From Aquilaria yunnanensis (lineage: Eukaryota > Streptophyta > Magnoliopsida > Malvales > Thymelaeaceae), in assembly GCA_039654915.1 (NCBI GenBank), contig CM077593.1, forward strand, positions 114,563,413-114,627,412: a stretch of DNA of 64,000 bases, read 5' to 3'. Of this stretch, positions 49,976-62,737 are shown piece after piece. The notes beneath the pieces are model-generated. The model did no database searches, was not told the origin of the DNA, and saw only the letters and a list, made by a program, of their open reading frames with translations. Numbering within the stretch: the first letter of the stretch is position 1; each line of letters begins with the position of its first letter. A program made the translations under genes and the position numbers.

Positions 49976-50631
49976 ATAATAACCAGGGGCAAAGCTATGT
50001 TGAGTCCAGTGGGGGCTATTGCCAGCCCCCAAATTTTATTAAAACATATATCTAGTCCATAAAACTCTATTACAAATACACTTTGACTCCATTGAAAATT
50101 TTCTATTGACCTTGCTCCCCGAAAATTACTATAAAAAATTAATAAATTCATGAATAATTGACTCATTCTTACCCAATCGTTCCCAAACTTATCACATCGA
50201 ACAAACTAAGTAAAATGGTAAAAATTTAACCAAAGGCCAAAACGTTCTTATTTCTTTCCTACTAGTTTACCTACCCTTTATTTTTTTCATTTTCTAGTGA
50301 ACACATTTGTTCCCTTCCTTTAATGAGGTGGTTTAAATTCCACATTACCATATATTAAAAAGGAATAAACATTATCCCTAAAAAAAGGAATAAACATTAT
50401 CTATTTCATTTATTCATTGTTAATTTATTTTATAGCATTTTTCTTGTTTACTTCATTTTATTCATTAGTATGTATTTTTAAATTTAATTAATTCTTAAAA
50501 GTAATTAAGTGTTTAGTTGAGTAAGCCCAACTTTTTTAATAAGTGAATTGTGTATTAATGGTTGTGTTATATTTTTCAATCAAGAAAAATATTGTTCGAT
50601 TAGTATTAATTTTTACAATTACTTATTTCCG

Positions 50632-50972
50632 CCTAGTTCGTTTTAACTTGAGTCAATTAAATTCTAAATGACTTATTTTTATTCTTACATCTTTTTTTAT
50701 CTGGAGCTAATTTTAATTAAAATTCAATATTATGTAGGTACAATAATTCATTGAAAATACAATTTTTGTAATATTACTAAAATTTTATGAATTTTTCTAG
50801 TTTTAGGCATTAAAAAATAAAATTTCATAAAAAATTTAACAATGTCATGAAATTTTATTTTCAAATGGATTATTGCATCTATATAATATTAAATTTCAAA
50901 TGAAATTGGCTTCAAATCAAAAAGATGTAAAAGTAAAAATAAGTGAATTGACTTAAGTTAAAACAAATTGGA
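50632..50972. mobile_element. Foldback MITE, copy c
   Basis: Same nearly palindromic family as in SYF1 intron 1. Left arm CGTTTTAACTTGAGTCAATT, right arm GAATTGACTTAAGTTAAAAC. It is nested in the hAT element. Confidence 0.75.
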
Positions 50973-51119
50973 CATTTATCTTTAGTAAACTGAGTATATG
51001 TGTAATTTTCTCACTTTGTTTATATTTTTTTATAGTTGAATTTTATTAATAAAATATATATTAATTTGTTTCAAAAATAAAGATATGTTGTAATAATTAA
51101 ATTTTGCCCCCACTAGTTA

Positions 51120-51455
51120 AAAGTCAATTCATTTAGCTTAAGTCAACTGACTTATTTTTATTTTTACATCTTTTTTGCTTGAAACCAATTTTATTTGAAA
51201 ACCAATGTTCTGTAGATGCAATAATCCATTTGAAAGTAAATTTTCATGATGTTGTTAAATGTTTATGATTTTTTTAAGTCTTTAAACTAGAAAAATTCAT
51301 AAAAATTTAGTGAGATGACAAAAATTGTATTTTCAATGGAATATTGTAGCTACATAATATTGAATTTTAATAAAAATTAGTTCCAAGTAAAAAAGATATA
51401 AAAATAAAAATAAACCATTTTATAGTCAATTAACTTAAGTTAAAACAAATTAGAT
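51120..51455. mobile_element. Foldback MITE, copy d
   Basis: Fourth copy of the family. Left arm AGCTTAAGTCAACTGACTTA, right arm AATTAACTTAAGTTAAAACA. It is nested near the right end of the same hAT element. Confidence 0.75.
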
Positions 51456-51487
51456 GTAAATTTTCTAACTCTGCCCTTGGTAATAAC

Positions 51488-52770
51488 TTGATCACATGAG
51501 ATGTGACCCACACTCCATCCATTGATTACCAATGTCATATGACCTAAGTGGCATGAATCTATGCCCTTCTAAACTTTAAGGATAGGATCACTTTCAAACT
51601 ACAAAATTTAATTGGTAATTTAAAAAAATCAACCTAATTATTTCAAATATTGCAAAAACACCGCCATTTGGAACTGTGGCTCATCAGGCCTCCTCCCACC
51701 ACGTCAACTAAAAGGGGCATGGTTGCTCATTTCTAAGTGGACAATGAAAGGCCTTAAGTTGTGGCTGAATGAGATCAACATCAAAAGACAAATGGATTCC
51801 AATGTCTATTTAGTTAACTGAAGTGGTAATTGGTTTTAAGAATGGTCAAGCTTTGTAATGTAATCCTCACTAACTAATAGTCCTAAGGTTTCTACCATTC
51901 ATTGTTGTTTATTGAAACTAAATTGCATCCTAAAATTTTTTTAAGGCGCTTTTGTGCTTGTCATGAATTCCCTAACTGAAGTTTTGGAAATTATGAATTT
52001 TTCAGGTGCAATCAAGACTTAATTACATATGATAGAAGGTCAAGGATGTGAAGGCTTGCAAGACACATGGACATATTTAAAGTTGGGATGACAAATTTCA
52101 ATGGACTGTAAGGGGTTGTGGTGCAAAGGGCGGCAACAAATTCCATACTGTCTGGGTATATATAGACCTCCTTATGTGCATGTAAAAGTGAGAAGTCAAG
52201 GATTTCTTTTTCTTATGGGGGACCCAATTGAAATCAAAAGATGACATTATCTAAAAACAAATATTTATTACTTTTGTGCCCAATTTCATTACTTTTGTAA
52301 AATATAAATAAATGAGTATTATAGCTATTCTGGTCTGCAAAATGTTGAAATCATTATCTTTAAAATGAATATAAAATAAAATAATTTTTTGCTAAATATA
52401 CATAAAAAAATTTCCCAATCAATATTAATAAATGAATTATGATGGAGTTAGGAGCTCGGCATATTGAGTATATGGCTTAAGTTGTACAAGCAAAATATAT
52501 TGTGTAACAGAGCAAAATTAAGAACTTAGATTATTGGACAATGTGTTTTTGCTTTTTTATAGATTGAAGGCGTAACAATAGGCCATCATGGGCCCTCGCA
52601 TGAGCATGTTAGCGAGCTAGAGAGTCAAAGTGTCTAAGTCTACATAATTAAATAGTCAAGTTGATATATTTATAATTCAGATAAAAAAAAGGTATCTCGG
52701 TTACTATAGCAATAAACAATACACATATAGGCCTATATGTGCTTAAGTTCAAAATAGTTGTTTATGAATA
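51488..52770. other. Gene-free stretch
   Basis: AT-rich, without a conserved reading frame or a recognised element. Confidence 0.4.
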
Positions 52771-53114
52771 TGTATACCCTGGGGTGAAGCCAGGATTTTA
52801 AGTTAAAAGGGGGCGGATTTCATTTGAAAAATGTTAGAGAACCAAAAAGTAGAAGTATTTCCATAATGCAAAAAGAAAATAACAAAAATAACTTAAAATC
52901 TATTAAAATGTTTTGTTTATAGGTTATACACTTCCAAAATAATAAGTAAAACTTACTAAATCTCAGTTTTCATCTATATAATGAATCGATGATCATAAGC
53001 TTCAAATCCATATCAAATCTCCAGTTTCTCAATCAATGAAAAATTAGTTATGTTATTATACATGTACACATGTTCGATGAATATCACATAACAAATAAAA
53101 AGATATATAATACC

Positions 53115-53310
53115 TTGTGCATCTTGAGGTGGGCATGTCTTTCTTTCAATGCATAAAAATCATTTATTATCTTGTATATTGAAAAAGTCTCAACAATCTA
53201 TCTTCCAATATAAATAATCAAGTGATTCTTGAGAAAATTATCACCCATTCTACTACTAAGTCTTGTTTTCACAATTTTCATTGTTGAAAAGGCTTGTTTC
53301 GTTGTTGCAG
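53115..53310 (-). pseudogene. hAT transposase C-terminal (dimerisation domain) remnant
   Basis: The phrase TATTKQAFSTMKIVKTRL corresponds to the strongly conserved TAT(T/S)ERAFSAMKIVKT segment of hAT transposases. An in-frame stop after IIYIGR and absence of the upstream domains show that it is dead. Confidence 0.8.
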
Positions 53311-53945
53311 TCAAACAAGAAGAGTCAATATAAGACAAAACAATCTGTTCACTAACAGATAAATTTTTTACTTTCATGTTTTTTTTAGTCCTCTACACAA
53401 TTCAAATATTGTAGATACATTTTTCAACTGTGGATAGCGGGGCACATTATGCTCATAATACTGTAGTTGATACATCAAATGAATCTTTTATTGTTCAATG
53501 AAATCTAAAGGATAAAAAACTTGTCAGCTAATCTACATATGTTCTTAGTATTCAGAAACTTATAGAAATCTCTAGGATCCAAATCAACACTAAGAAAAAA
53601 AGCTCCGCCATCTATTTATTAACTGACTTCCTTTATTTCTCATGAGACACACCTTGGTTAATGCAAACTTTTGCAAAAGAAGTGGAAATGTTGTACTTTT
53701 ACATTTCTAACTTTTTAAAATATAATTAATTAATTTTTAGTAAAAGAGTAAAATTAGTTGTTTGATGTTGGAATTTTCCTACATTTCTCAGACAAATCAA
53801 CCACATGCATTTATGTATAATTTTAGTGAGATAGAGAAAATTATTACCATTTTACATATATATTTCTTAAAATTATTATTATGTTTTATAATTAAAAATA
53901 TGATAGGGTCATAACAGATATAATGTAATTTTTTAATCTTTATTT

Positions 53946-54289
53946 TTACATATACATATATATAATACATATAATTTACAAAAATGTTAGGGGGGGTCAG
54001 GCACCCCCCAGCCCCCTTATTGGCTCCGCCACTATATATACATATATATAATACATATAATTTACAAAAATGTTAAGGGAGTCGGGCACCCCCTAGCCCC
54101 CTTATTGGCTCCGCCACTGTATATACATATATATAATACATATAATTTACAAAAATGTTAAGGGAGTCTGGCACCCCCTAGCCCCCTTATTGGCTCCGCC
54201 ACTGTATATACATATATATAATACATATAATTTACAAAAATGTTAAGGGAGTCGGGCACCCCCTAGCCCCCTTATTGGCTCCGCCACTG
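53946..54289. repeat. 85-bp tandem array built on a hAT terminus
   Basis: Four units with a constant 85-base spacing: the CCGCC of GGCTCCGCCACT falls at 54026, 54111, 54196 and 54281. Each unit holds an AT-rich half (TACATATATATAATACATAT) and the hAT end (CCCCCTTATTGGCTCCGCCA). Units 2-4 are almost identical; unit 1 differs by about 7 bases. Confidence 0.93.
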
Positions 54290-54297
54290 TGTATACC

Positions 54298-56764
54298 CCA
54301 TGTAGGGCAGTTCATCTACCTTGAAAAGCATTAAAGAGCTCTACTTAAACGTGGTTTAAGTTAGATTTTTTTACGGGTCAAGTTAGTTGTCTGGTGACTT
54401 TGCTAACTCACCCTTATTCTTAACATATTTTTTTTCTATGAAACACCACAATGGGTGGAACTTTTATAGCATAAAACACTCAACGACATTTACATAAATG
54501 GAGCAAGGGCCTACAAAAGAAAACAGCGAAGCCTGCTCATTTTTAATGTATTTACAAAGTTATGCCACCTATAATTATCTCACAAAGCTTTCATATTCTT
54601 TCTCACTCACACCAACCCTTTACTGCACCAACCCACTTTTGCCCTCATTCCAAACATACCTTATTCTTCCCAATTGAATTGATTACCTCCTGTGGTATTA
54701 AATTCATGTTCCTATAGGCTTTACACAACTCAGAGTACATCGAGTGCATCGACTCTAGCATTTGCTAAGCAGTGGTCAGTCACCAACAGGTTGATCCTAT
54801 TGTCAGGGATCAAAATGATGACTCTTAAAGTGTTATAGTGTGGAGCGGACCATGTAGCTGATAGATCGAGTGATGATGAAATTGCCACTAGGAAATTGAT
54901 GTTTGAGGATGGGAGTGGGTATTAAGCCATGGCGCGATCATAGTTGCAAATTCAGGATTTTTACAATGAGAGATTCATATGCATACATAAATATTAAACA
55001 CTAAGTTGACTCATAAAACTTATAAATTGGTATATATGGTATAATAAAATAAAAAGCTTTATTTGAAAAACATTTGAAAAATAGCTTTAACGAAGTGCAT
55101 GGAGGCCGCGTGTTGCGGTGGTTCATTTGATCATTGTATAAAGTCATGAAAAGATGTAGAGACTTTATATAACCAAAAAATATGTTTTCAAGTTTCAGCC
55201 ATTGTAATTTTAGAACAAAATAATGTTCACACCTTATTAGGTGGAGGCTGGAGTAAAAAATACTACTACAAAAAACATAAGAAAAACAAATCATGGTTAC
55301 CAATATTTTATTTTAGAAGACAATAAAAAAATTGACAAAAAATTAGAGACCATGAAAACAAATAGAGAGGTTTGGTGACCTGCACATTATATTGAATGTT
55401 TTTTTAATAATTTTTAATAATAACTGTGCTACACAAAATAGGTTACATGCTTCGAAACAATGCATATTTGGTCTGTTAATTAAAAATAATTTAATAAAAC
55501 ACTTCATCTCCTATTAACATAAAATCTAATTTTTAATATCAATGAAAAATTTATCTAGAAAAATTTACTCTCAAATTTAACAATTATGGACCAAATTGCT
55601 TTATTAAACTATAGAGTTTGAAATAAATAATTGATGCTACAAATCTTAATAATCAATAATGAAAGAATAATGATAGAAATAATGATTAAAGCTTCATTTT
55701 AGAAAACAACAATAAAGAAAATCAATAAAAAAAAGTTAAGATCAAGACAAAAAAAAAGGAAAAACTTTATGCATTAAGGATTTAAAAATTGACTTAATGA
55801 AGATAAAAAATGGTTTAACTAAAAAATAAATAAATTATGGTTACCAATGTCTTATATTAGAAGATAGTACATAAAAAACAACAAAAATAAAAACTTGAGG
55901 GCCAAGAGAATAAATAAAAGATTTAATTAAATAGTTATAAAATTTATGGACTAAAATGTGGCACGGATGTAACTCAGGTCTAAAAAAGGAAAAAAAATTA
56001 GAAATTTAGGGAATGAAATCGTGTTTTAACCGAAAAAAAAGTGAGGCAAGCAAAAACTGAGAAAATTGCAACCTTGGCCCTCATAAAAGTAAGTGCTTTA
56101 TGAAATGAGATAAAACTAAAAAAAAGAGCAAATCATATCATTAAAAAAGCAAAAAAAAAAGTCAAAACAAAAAAAAACTACTGAACCATTGCCCAAAACC
56201 AACTGGGCTCAACTAGCCCAAAACCAAGTTATTGTTTATCTAACAGTACCAATATTAATATTTAGAATATAGTAGTAATTTAGTGTCTAATTATTTAGCT
56301 ATGATTGAATGATTTCAACTTGATTTACAAAATCATGAATTGCAAAGATAGACAAGAAGAGAAATGTCTATACCTGTATATGGTATAGAAAAAAAGGCCT
56401 TATTAGCCCCTAAACTTTCATTTTTAACTCTCTTGCCCCCTTAATTTTATATTGTGCTAAACCAACCTATTAACTATTTCATATGTTTGAAGAGAAAAAA
56501 AAATGGTGAAACGGTTTAACGTCTTCGTGGAAAAAAACATGAAAGTTTATAGACCAGAAGAGGGCTTTTGCCAATATAGTATTGTTAATGGAGAGAAGGT
56601 AGTGAACAACTTTTTTTTTATCTTTATTTAGACAAGTGAGACCCATTTTGTTTTGTTCAAACAAATATTATAAAAATTATGAGGCCCACAAAAAGGTGTT
56701 CCAATTACAAAATTATATACTTTTTATACAGTACAACATAAAAACTAAAAATTAATTAAAAAAT
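54298..56764. other. Gene-free stretch
   Basis: AT-rich with A-runs. No conserved reading frame or bounded transposon was recognised. Confidence 0.4.
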
Positions 56765-58275
56765 TGTAACTGCGTAACAGTCGCTTTTTATTACAATCGC
56801 ATGTTAGTCACTTTTATACTTGTTAGACAAAATTTGTGAATGATATGTGACTAAAAGGGTTCAGTTGCTTTTTTTTTTTTCAGTTGCTAGTTAGTTGTCT
56901 TTTAGTCACAAATTTAAAAAGATTTTTTGAATTTCAGTCACAATTCAATTGCTTCTTTTTAGCCACCACAAAACAATCGCTTTTTCAGGTTAGAAATTTA
57001 AAAATTAGTTGGTATTAGTCATTTTTCAATCACACCCACGGAAGAAAAACACGCCTTCTTCCCCTCCTCCTCCATTCTAGTTGGTGCCTATTTGCTCCTT
57101 TCTTGTGTGTCTTCGACTTAAGTTTCTTTAGCTCCTTTGTTCCAATTAATCGAGGGATTGTTTGCTGTGGAGTTAGAGGTAAATTTTATTTGAGTTGATC
57201 GATTTTATATAAACTAATGAGATAAGTTTTATTTGCGTATGCATTATAGATATAAACCGTAGAATGCATCTCAATAATTTTCAATCTTTGAGAAATAATA
57301 TTTTTATTGAACAACTGCAAAGATATGCAATTGTTTTATATATATAATACGTCTTTGTTTGAAAATCATTGATTATTCAAGTTGGACATTTCAAAAATGA
57401 ACATATATCTGGATTTTACTTTTCCATTTGTAATTTATTTTAATGATGAATAAATTTGAGCTGCGTTGAACCATGTTCCTTAGGTATTGAATATGAGATT
57501 TCAATCTCATATATATAAACGGTGCATTCTAGGGGACTAAGGTGAAATGCTATTGAAATTTAGTCATTTTATTAAGATAAATTACAATGTAGATGTAAAA
57601 TCTCGACATTTCATTTCTGAATAGCCTAAGGCAACCTGCCACATGGAGTTAATCTTAGCTACATACCATCAAGGTCAAGCTTAGGTAGTTCCTTTCCCCG
57701 GTATCCTCGCCCCTATTTAGTGGCACACCTAGCAGAGATGACGGGATCCTATATCCCCAGTCATCCTGGATCCTAAGGGCTGATGACAGGGCCAATGCAG
57801 CAAGACACTCAATGTGCTTAGAATGATCATAACCAATACTTTGATCTTAAAGATCTTAACTTGTAGGGTTTAGGTATTTTTTTTGTATAAAATATACTTT
57901 CAAATTAATATAAATTGCTTTTAAATTATTTTGAATTAATTAATATTTTATATACTCAGAATTATTTATATTTTTTTGGTATGTTTTAAATATTATTCTT
58001 ACAATTTTAAATAAATATTTAACTATTTTATATTTATGTTACAGCATTAGCAACTAAATACCAATTGCTTTTTTTGTCTTTGTATTTGTGACTAATAAGT
58101 CAGTCGCTAAAATTGAAACCGATCCATTAGTTGCTAATTTCTCTAAAAGAGCAACTAATCCTCTCAGTTGCAAATGTTAGTCGCCAGATTGCTGCTTTTA
58201 ATTAATGACTATGACTTTTGTGATTGAATATTGTAGTCGCAAACTAGTCATTTTTTTATTTTGTTTTTTTGTAGT
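56765..58275. mobile_element. CACTA-like non-autonomous element
   Basis: Both outer regions (56775-57035 and 58045-58260) are dense in sub-terminal words such as CAGTTGCTAGTTAG, TTAGTCGC and GTGACTAA in both orientations. The right edge as reverse complement reads ACTACAAAAAAACAAAA, close to a CACTA terminus. The interior includes a C/T-rich stretch near 57045-57180 and a less AT-rich segment at 57590-57830 (CTTTCCCCGGTATCCTCGCC). No transposase was seen; the left border is approximate. Confidence 0.5.
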
Positions 58276-58449
58276 TTAATATTTTTTTAGAAAAATGGGT
58301 TCCATAGATGCCCATATTTACAATGTAGAGTGAAAGATGTTCATGAAGGACGTAGTAGTATAGAGAGCGAGAAGCTAGGGACGAAAGGGAGGAGACTTTT
58401 ATGAACGTGGTGCAACTCCAATTAAATGGCACAACTCTGTAAACACGCA

Positions 58450-58630
58450 CGTTGAAAACGGCGGCAGTTTAGCAAAGTGGCCAAGCAGGTTTTTGTGTCC
58501 TGTGTGAAAACCTGACACGAAGCGCGTTTGAAGAGAACTCTTCAATAAGAACGGGGGCGGGTTGGCAAAGTGACCAAGCGGATTGTCTCAACCTGTGCAA
58601 ATACCCGACCCGAACTGCATATAGAGAGAG
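58450..58630. repeat. Diverged tandem duplication of about 95 bases
   Basis: Two units share GGC(A/G)G(T/G)TT(A/G)GCAAAGTG, CCAAGC(A/G)G and GAGAGCTCTT/GAGAACTCTT in the same order: about 58459-58543 and 58555-58636. The purpose is unknown. Confidence 0.5.
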
Positions 58631-58636
58631 CTCTTA

Positions 58637-61400
58637 AATGAACTCTAAGGTGGACTCTAAACAGGGAAATTATGGTAATATCCACGTGCGAGGTATTGGT
58701 TGGTATTCCGTTTCATGCATGGACCCGCGGGGAGGGGAGAGGTGTCGCTTGTCTTGCAAATGCAGTATGCAGAGCAATCACGTAACAAATATTGTTTTCC
58801 TCGAAACCAAACAGAACAACGTTTTCGTCTCTGTCCTCTTTAATTTTTGTGGTGAGGCTACGCATAAAAAAATCGCTTCTAAATCCAGACATTTTTAAAT
58901 GCGGCAATAATTTCTCCTTTTCATCTTTTTCTTTTTTTAAGTTTCATGAATGTGAATTTGAATTTCTGTCCATATATATCCATGATACATTTTTCTCATG
59001 TTCACGATCATGCACATTGATTTCCTGTAAGCTGGCTGTAGCTGATTTGTTGAAGAAAGTAGCTTGAACAAATACTAAGCCCCTATTTGGATAGAGGGGA
59101 GAAGGTGGAAGGGGGAGGAGATGCTCCCTCCCTTCTGTGTTTGGATGGGAAGAAATGGGAGGGAGAGGCTGAGAAGGGATGAAACACTTCCCTCTTTATC
59201 CCTCCAACAAGCTGATATAGACCATAAATGAAATTATTGGAATCACCAAGTATTTTCTCAAAGATCATTATAATTAATTTAAATTAAAATTTTTAATTCT
59301 ACCATGAACTAAGGTTTTAACAGCTCATGTACGTGTGTCCGTGTTTGAAAAGTCACTAGACCTGTACGTCACTCTTATATACATCAATATGTTGTCATCT
59401 AACTTTTCATATGTTTTTAATAGTATTCAATTCCTTATTTGTATTGTTTAATAGAGTATAAGTATCTCTCAAGATCGATTGGTGTAAATTAATACCGCAA
59501 TTTTCATTTGTGAACACTAGCTAGGTGATGATTAAGTAAATTCAATAAATCAATTTCAAGTTAAATTGATGTTGGGTGATCTTCAAAATACACTATGCAA
59601 CAGGCAATTTTAATTAGTTTGAATTATTTATATACTATGTGGCATAATTCTTCTACTTTAAATGCTGCTTTCACATTATTGTGCTCTCGCTCCCAGTTTA
59701 ACTCTCAACTACCACTTATATTCTTATTTTTTATAATATTTTTATTTATTTAAATTTTAAAATATGATATATTTTTTGCTGCTGCTCACACTCTAACGCT
59801 TTGGGTAATAATCATGAAGTAACGCAATTGCTTTTGGAACATATAATAAGGTGTTGAGTTTTTTTTTTTAATGTACGCACAGCTTGTTGGCAAAAAAGAA
59901 CAAAAGATAAAAATAATTAAATGTTTCTAATTAGTTATCAACCCAAATAAATACTGTATACATTTAGATGGATCCAACAAGTTAGTGAATGAAATGTACA
60001 TTAAGAGTTAATTGTAGTGGTTAGCCACTGATTAATTTGTTTATCTTGTTTCTGGTTTCTTGTTTGTTTGTTAATGACAAAGTTTCATGCATGGATTTGG
60101 CTTGATGTATATATACGTGGAAAAGAGACAAACTAAACATGCATTTGTAATTCAACTGTGACCCTATTGGTGTTATTATTAGTTGGCGACGATGATTACT
60201 ACGTGCTCTTCATACCAACATAATTGTTCACGAGAGAAAAGTTGAAGGTTTAAAAAAGTTATAGAAACTAGAATTTTTTTTGTTGGTCAAAATGAATATT
60301 GTATATATATCAATTTTACTTTATATTTAGTATTTCCAGGTTTTGCGATTCATCATCCTATATAATTATGGATATGAACAACAATTTACATCAGTATTAA
60401 ATTATATTAACAACATAGATAATTAAACTGGCCATTATATTTAAATTAAGTTTTATTAAAATATACTATATTTCTATCAATTTTTAGATTAATTGAAATT
60501 TTCAAGCAAATTTATCTAACAGTAGCTAGCATTTTTATCGATAAGTTTCAATGCTTTATATTATACGGGATAAATTACAACAAAAAAATTGAAAATTAAA
60601 TTAAGTTAAAAAATTTTATACGTGATCTCCATGAATGAATATTTATTTTTTCGAAATTACCATGAATGAAATTTTCAATCTCACCATTACATTGATTATA
60701 TTTGCTACGAACATATATGAATTATTAATTACTCTTTGCATAAATAGTCAAAATAATAAATTGAATCTTTTATTTATAAAGTGAACGGCAAACATTGGAT
60801 AACTATGAAATCAAATATGGATAATTATTTTTTGACAGATCCAGAAATTAAACTCGATCGATGGATAATATTTATGATATCCAATTACAACCACTTCTAA
60901 TCAACAATGTTGCTTGCCTTGTTTCTAATTCCCCAGCTAGCTATACGTAATCGAAGCGAGGAAAGTATTAAACACCTAAAATAGTTCAAGTTTTTTTTTT
61001 TTTTGTGAAAATTAAAGTTATATCTTTTGTACGTAGCATATTCTTTAGTATCCTAATCTATAAAATTGAATGTTGTAAAAATGGTTAATATTAACTTATT
61101 AAGAAAAAAAAAATGGTAAGCTGATAGAACAGTGTCATCCTCTACGGGCCAACATAACATTGGTATTAAATTTGACTCGAGTTTTTTTATGTTTCGAATA
61201 GTCTGCTTACAAACATTATGGAAAATGGAACCAAATTATTCGTCAACAATTATTTTGAGAGTTTGAATTCTGTTCTCTTATCTTAAGTGTACCAAAAATT
61301 AAAGTTTTCATTGGAAAGATTAGTTTTTTAATTTCTCCAAACGTTGGGAAGATTGGAAAGTGACTTAATTTTTGTCTCTTTCCTTTATTTTCAAATGATT
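58637..61400. other. Gene-free stretch
   Basis: AT-rich. At about 59080-59210 GCCCCTATTTGGATAGAGGG and GTGTTTGGATGGGAAGA look like a short MITE end, but boundaries are unclear. No supported gene. Confidence 0.35.
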
Positions 61401-61538
61401 ATTAATTTCCCTTTCCTTTCCCCTTCCAATGCATATATAGCGAAGTAAAAAGAGGTATTTGTTATTGCTGCTTCAATCATATATCATGATTGATATGTAC
61501 TTCAATACTTATAATATACTATTGATTTGAGAGTGATG
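61401..61538 (+). repeat. Direct repeat, copy 1, with TATA box
   Basis: About 137 bases nearly identical to 62836-62972, starting ATTAATTTCCCTTTCCTTTC. It contains GCATATATAGCG (61431-61442), a plausible TATA box about 195 bases upstream of the orphan ORF. Confidence 0.85.
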
Positions 61539-61632
61539 AGTTTTGAGACTGTTCATCTATGTGTTTGTATATATAGTAGCACTATTAGTGTTACTAACAG
61601 AGTCTATCATTAAGAAGAAAGTTTGAAACAAT

Positions 61633-62070
61633 TTGGAAAACATGAATTTGGGGAGCAAAAATCAAGGAAATACCTCAGTAGAAACAGTTGCCAAACAAAA
61701 TCATATTCAATCACTCACAATCCCTAAACCCACGATTCTCAGATCCACAATTGTGTTTCCCCCAGTTGTCCAATCCTTTAATGGCCATTCCCCAATGTTG
61801 AGAAGTACAGAAATACTCACTGTGGGAAGACATAGGCGGTGTAAAGACCAAAAAGGTGCAAAGTCGTTTAGAGGGAGGCAAACGTGTTCTGAGCAAGGCG
61901 AGGACGACAATGAAGCTATTCAGAGTAAAGTAAGGGCGGCAACCATTGGATCAGAGGGCAGTGGACAGCAGTGGTTCAAAACTCATGAAGAGGGAAAGCA
62001 CACAAAAAGGTTTAGGAAGCAAGTATGGCGGATGACAATGGTTAAGACGTCGATTTCGACAAAGAAATAG
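61633..62070 (+). CDS. Orphan ORF of 145 residues
   Basis: I do not recognise this protein. An uninterrupted frame starts MENMNLGSKNQGNTSVETVA and ends MTMVKTSISTKK. It is hydrophilic, basic and Gln/Ser/Thr-rich, with a basic patch VGRHRRCKDQKG and no hydrophobic segment or known motif. Translation could also begin at M4. It is less AT-rich than its surroundings, unusual for chance sequence here, and has a TATA-bearing repeat upstream. It might be a small gene, a gene fragment or chance. There are no neighbours to give context. Confidence 0.3.
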   Translation: MENMNLGSKNQGNTSVETVAKQNHIQSLTIPKPTILRSTIVFPPVVQSFNGHSPMLRSTEILTVGRHRRCKDQKGAKSFRGRQTCSEQGEDDNEAIQSKVRAATIGSEGSGQQWFKTHEEGKHTKRFRKQVWRMTMVKTSISTKK

Positions 62071-62139
62071 AAGGCTCGTATCATTTTTTGAGATCTATGA
62101 TAAAAACATCTACAATTTGTGTTTTATATTACAAAATAA

Positions 62140-62401
62140 CATGAATTTGTACATATATATGTATGCTACTGGGTTTTATATATATGTTCTTGATTTATAA
62201 ATAGCACACATACATATGTATTTTTTTGGGACGTACATGTATGTTCTAGGTTTGTAAAGAACATAAGTATATATGTGTTTACTTCTGATGTTTATATGTA
62301 TGCTTCTGTATTTGTAAAAACACAAATATATATGTATGCTTTTGGACTTTATATGTGTGCTTCTAGTTTTGTAAAGAATACAGATATATATGTATGTTTC
62401 T
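62140..62401. repeat. Minisatellite, about 60-base period (left part)
   Basis: Units of about 60 bases of the type ATATATATGTATGCTTTTGG followed by CTTTATATGTGTGCTTCTAG and TTTGTAAAGAATACAG; about four diverged copies. The array resumes at 62738 after a LINE insertion. Confidence 0.8.
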
Positions 62402-62737
62402 CGCAGACAATTTTGTAGGCATCTATGTGGTCAATATGGAAAGGAAGAAATGAATTAATCTTCAAAGGAAAAACTTTTGTAATTTCAACAATATTTTCAA
62501 AAATTCAAATGCTATCTTACTTGTGGCTAAAGTCTAGATGAAGTAAATTTGATTGCTCATGGGTAGACTGGTGTTTGCCGCCCCTATTGGCTGTTAACTC
62601 GTGCAAGTAGACGGGAGTCTGGGCAGGGGGCATCAATGTTTTGGTACTAGATCTAAGTCCAGCTCCTTGCTAGTATGTTGCATGTGTAATTCTTGTTTGG
62701 ATCAATAAAGTCTTTTTGCTACTAGTTGTTAAAAAAA
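62402..62737 (+). mobile_element. 5'-truncated LINE (L1-type) 3' end
   Basis: The frame MWSIWKGRNELIFKGKTF matches the zinc-knuckle region that follows reverse transcriptase in plant L1-type elements (usual form WSIWKERNxxIF). A stop follows soon after, then a 3' untranslated part with AATAAAGTCTTTTTGCTACT and a short A-run (62731-62738). Flanks ATGTATGTTTCT (62390-62401) and ATGCATATTTCT (62738-62749) match at 10 of 12 positions, but they may reflect the minisatellite rather than a target duplication. Most of the element is missing, as usual for LINE insertions. Confidence 0.8.

Larger units (their letters stand above)
49984..51479. mobile_element. hAT element, non-autonomous, with nested MITEs
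   Basis: The left end is CAGGGGCAAAGCTA; the right end as reverse complement is CAAGGGCAGAGTTA. Flanking 8-base duplication: ATAATAAC at 49976-49983 and GTAATAAC at 51480-51487 (7 of 8). Size is 1496 bases, but two foldback MITEs inside account for about 670 of these, so the original element was about 0.8 kb. No transposase was found. Confidence 0.75.
52779..54289 (-). mobile_element. Degenerate hAT transposon
   Basis: Ends are CTGGGGTGAAGCCA (left) and, as reverse complement, CAGTGGCGGAGCCA (right). A perfect 8-base target duplication TGTATACC lies at 52771-52778 and 54290-54297. On the minus strand at about 53115-53310 a broken frame reads TATTKQAFSTMKIVKTRLSS, then RMGDNFLKNHLIIYI, a stop, and INDFYALKERHAHL; this is the C-terminal dimerisation region of hAT transposases of the TTF-zinc-finger type. 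The rest of the transposase is lost. The right end consists of an 85-base tandem array. Confidence 0.85.

Noticed and set aside
58638..59067. Overlapping frames of 86 and 91 residues as candidate genes
   Set aside because: No motif, no conserved wording, and frames on both strands of similar length; likely chance.
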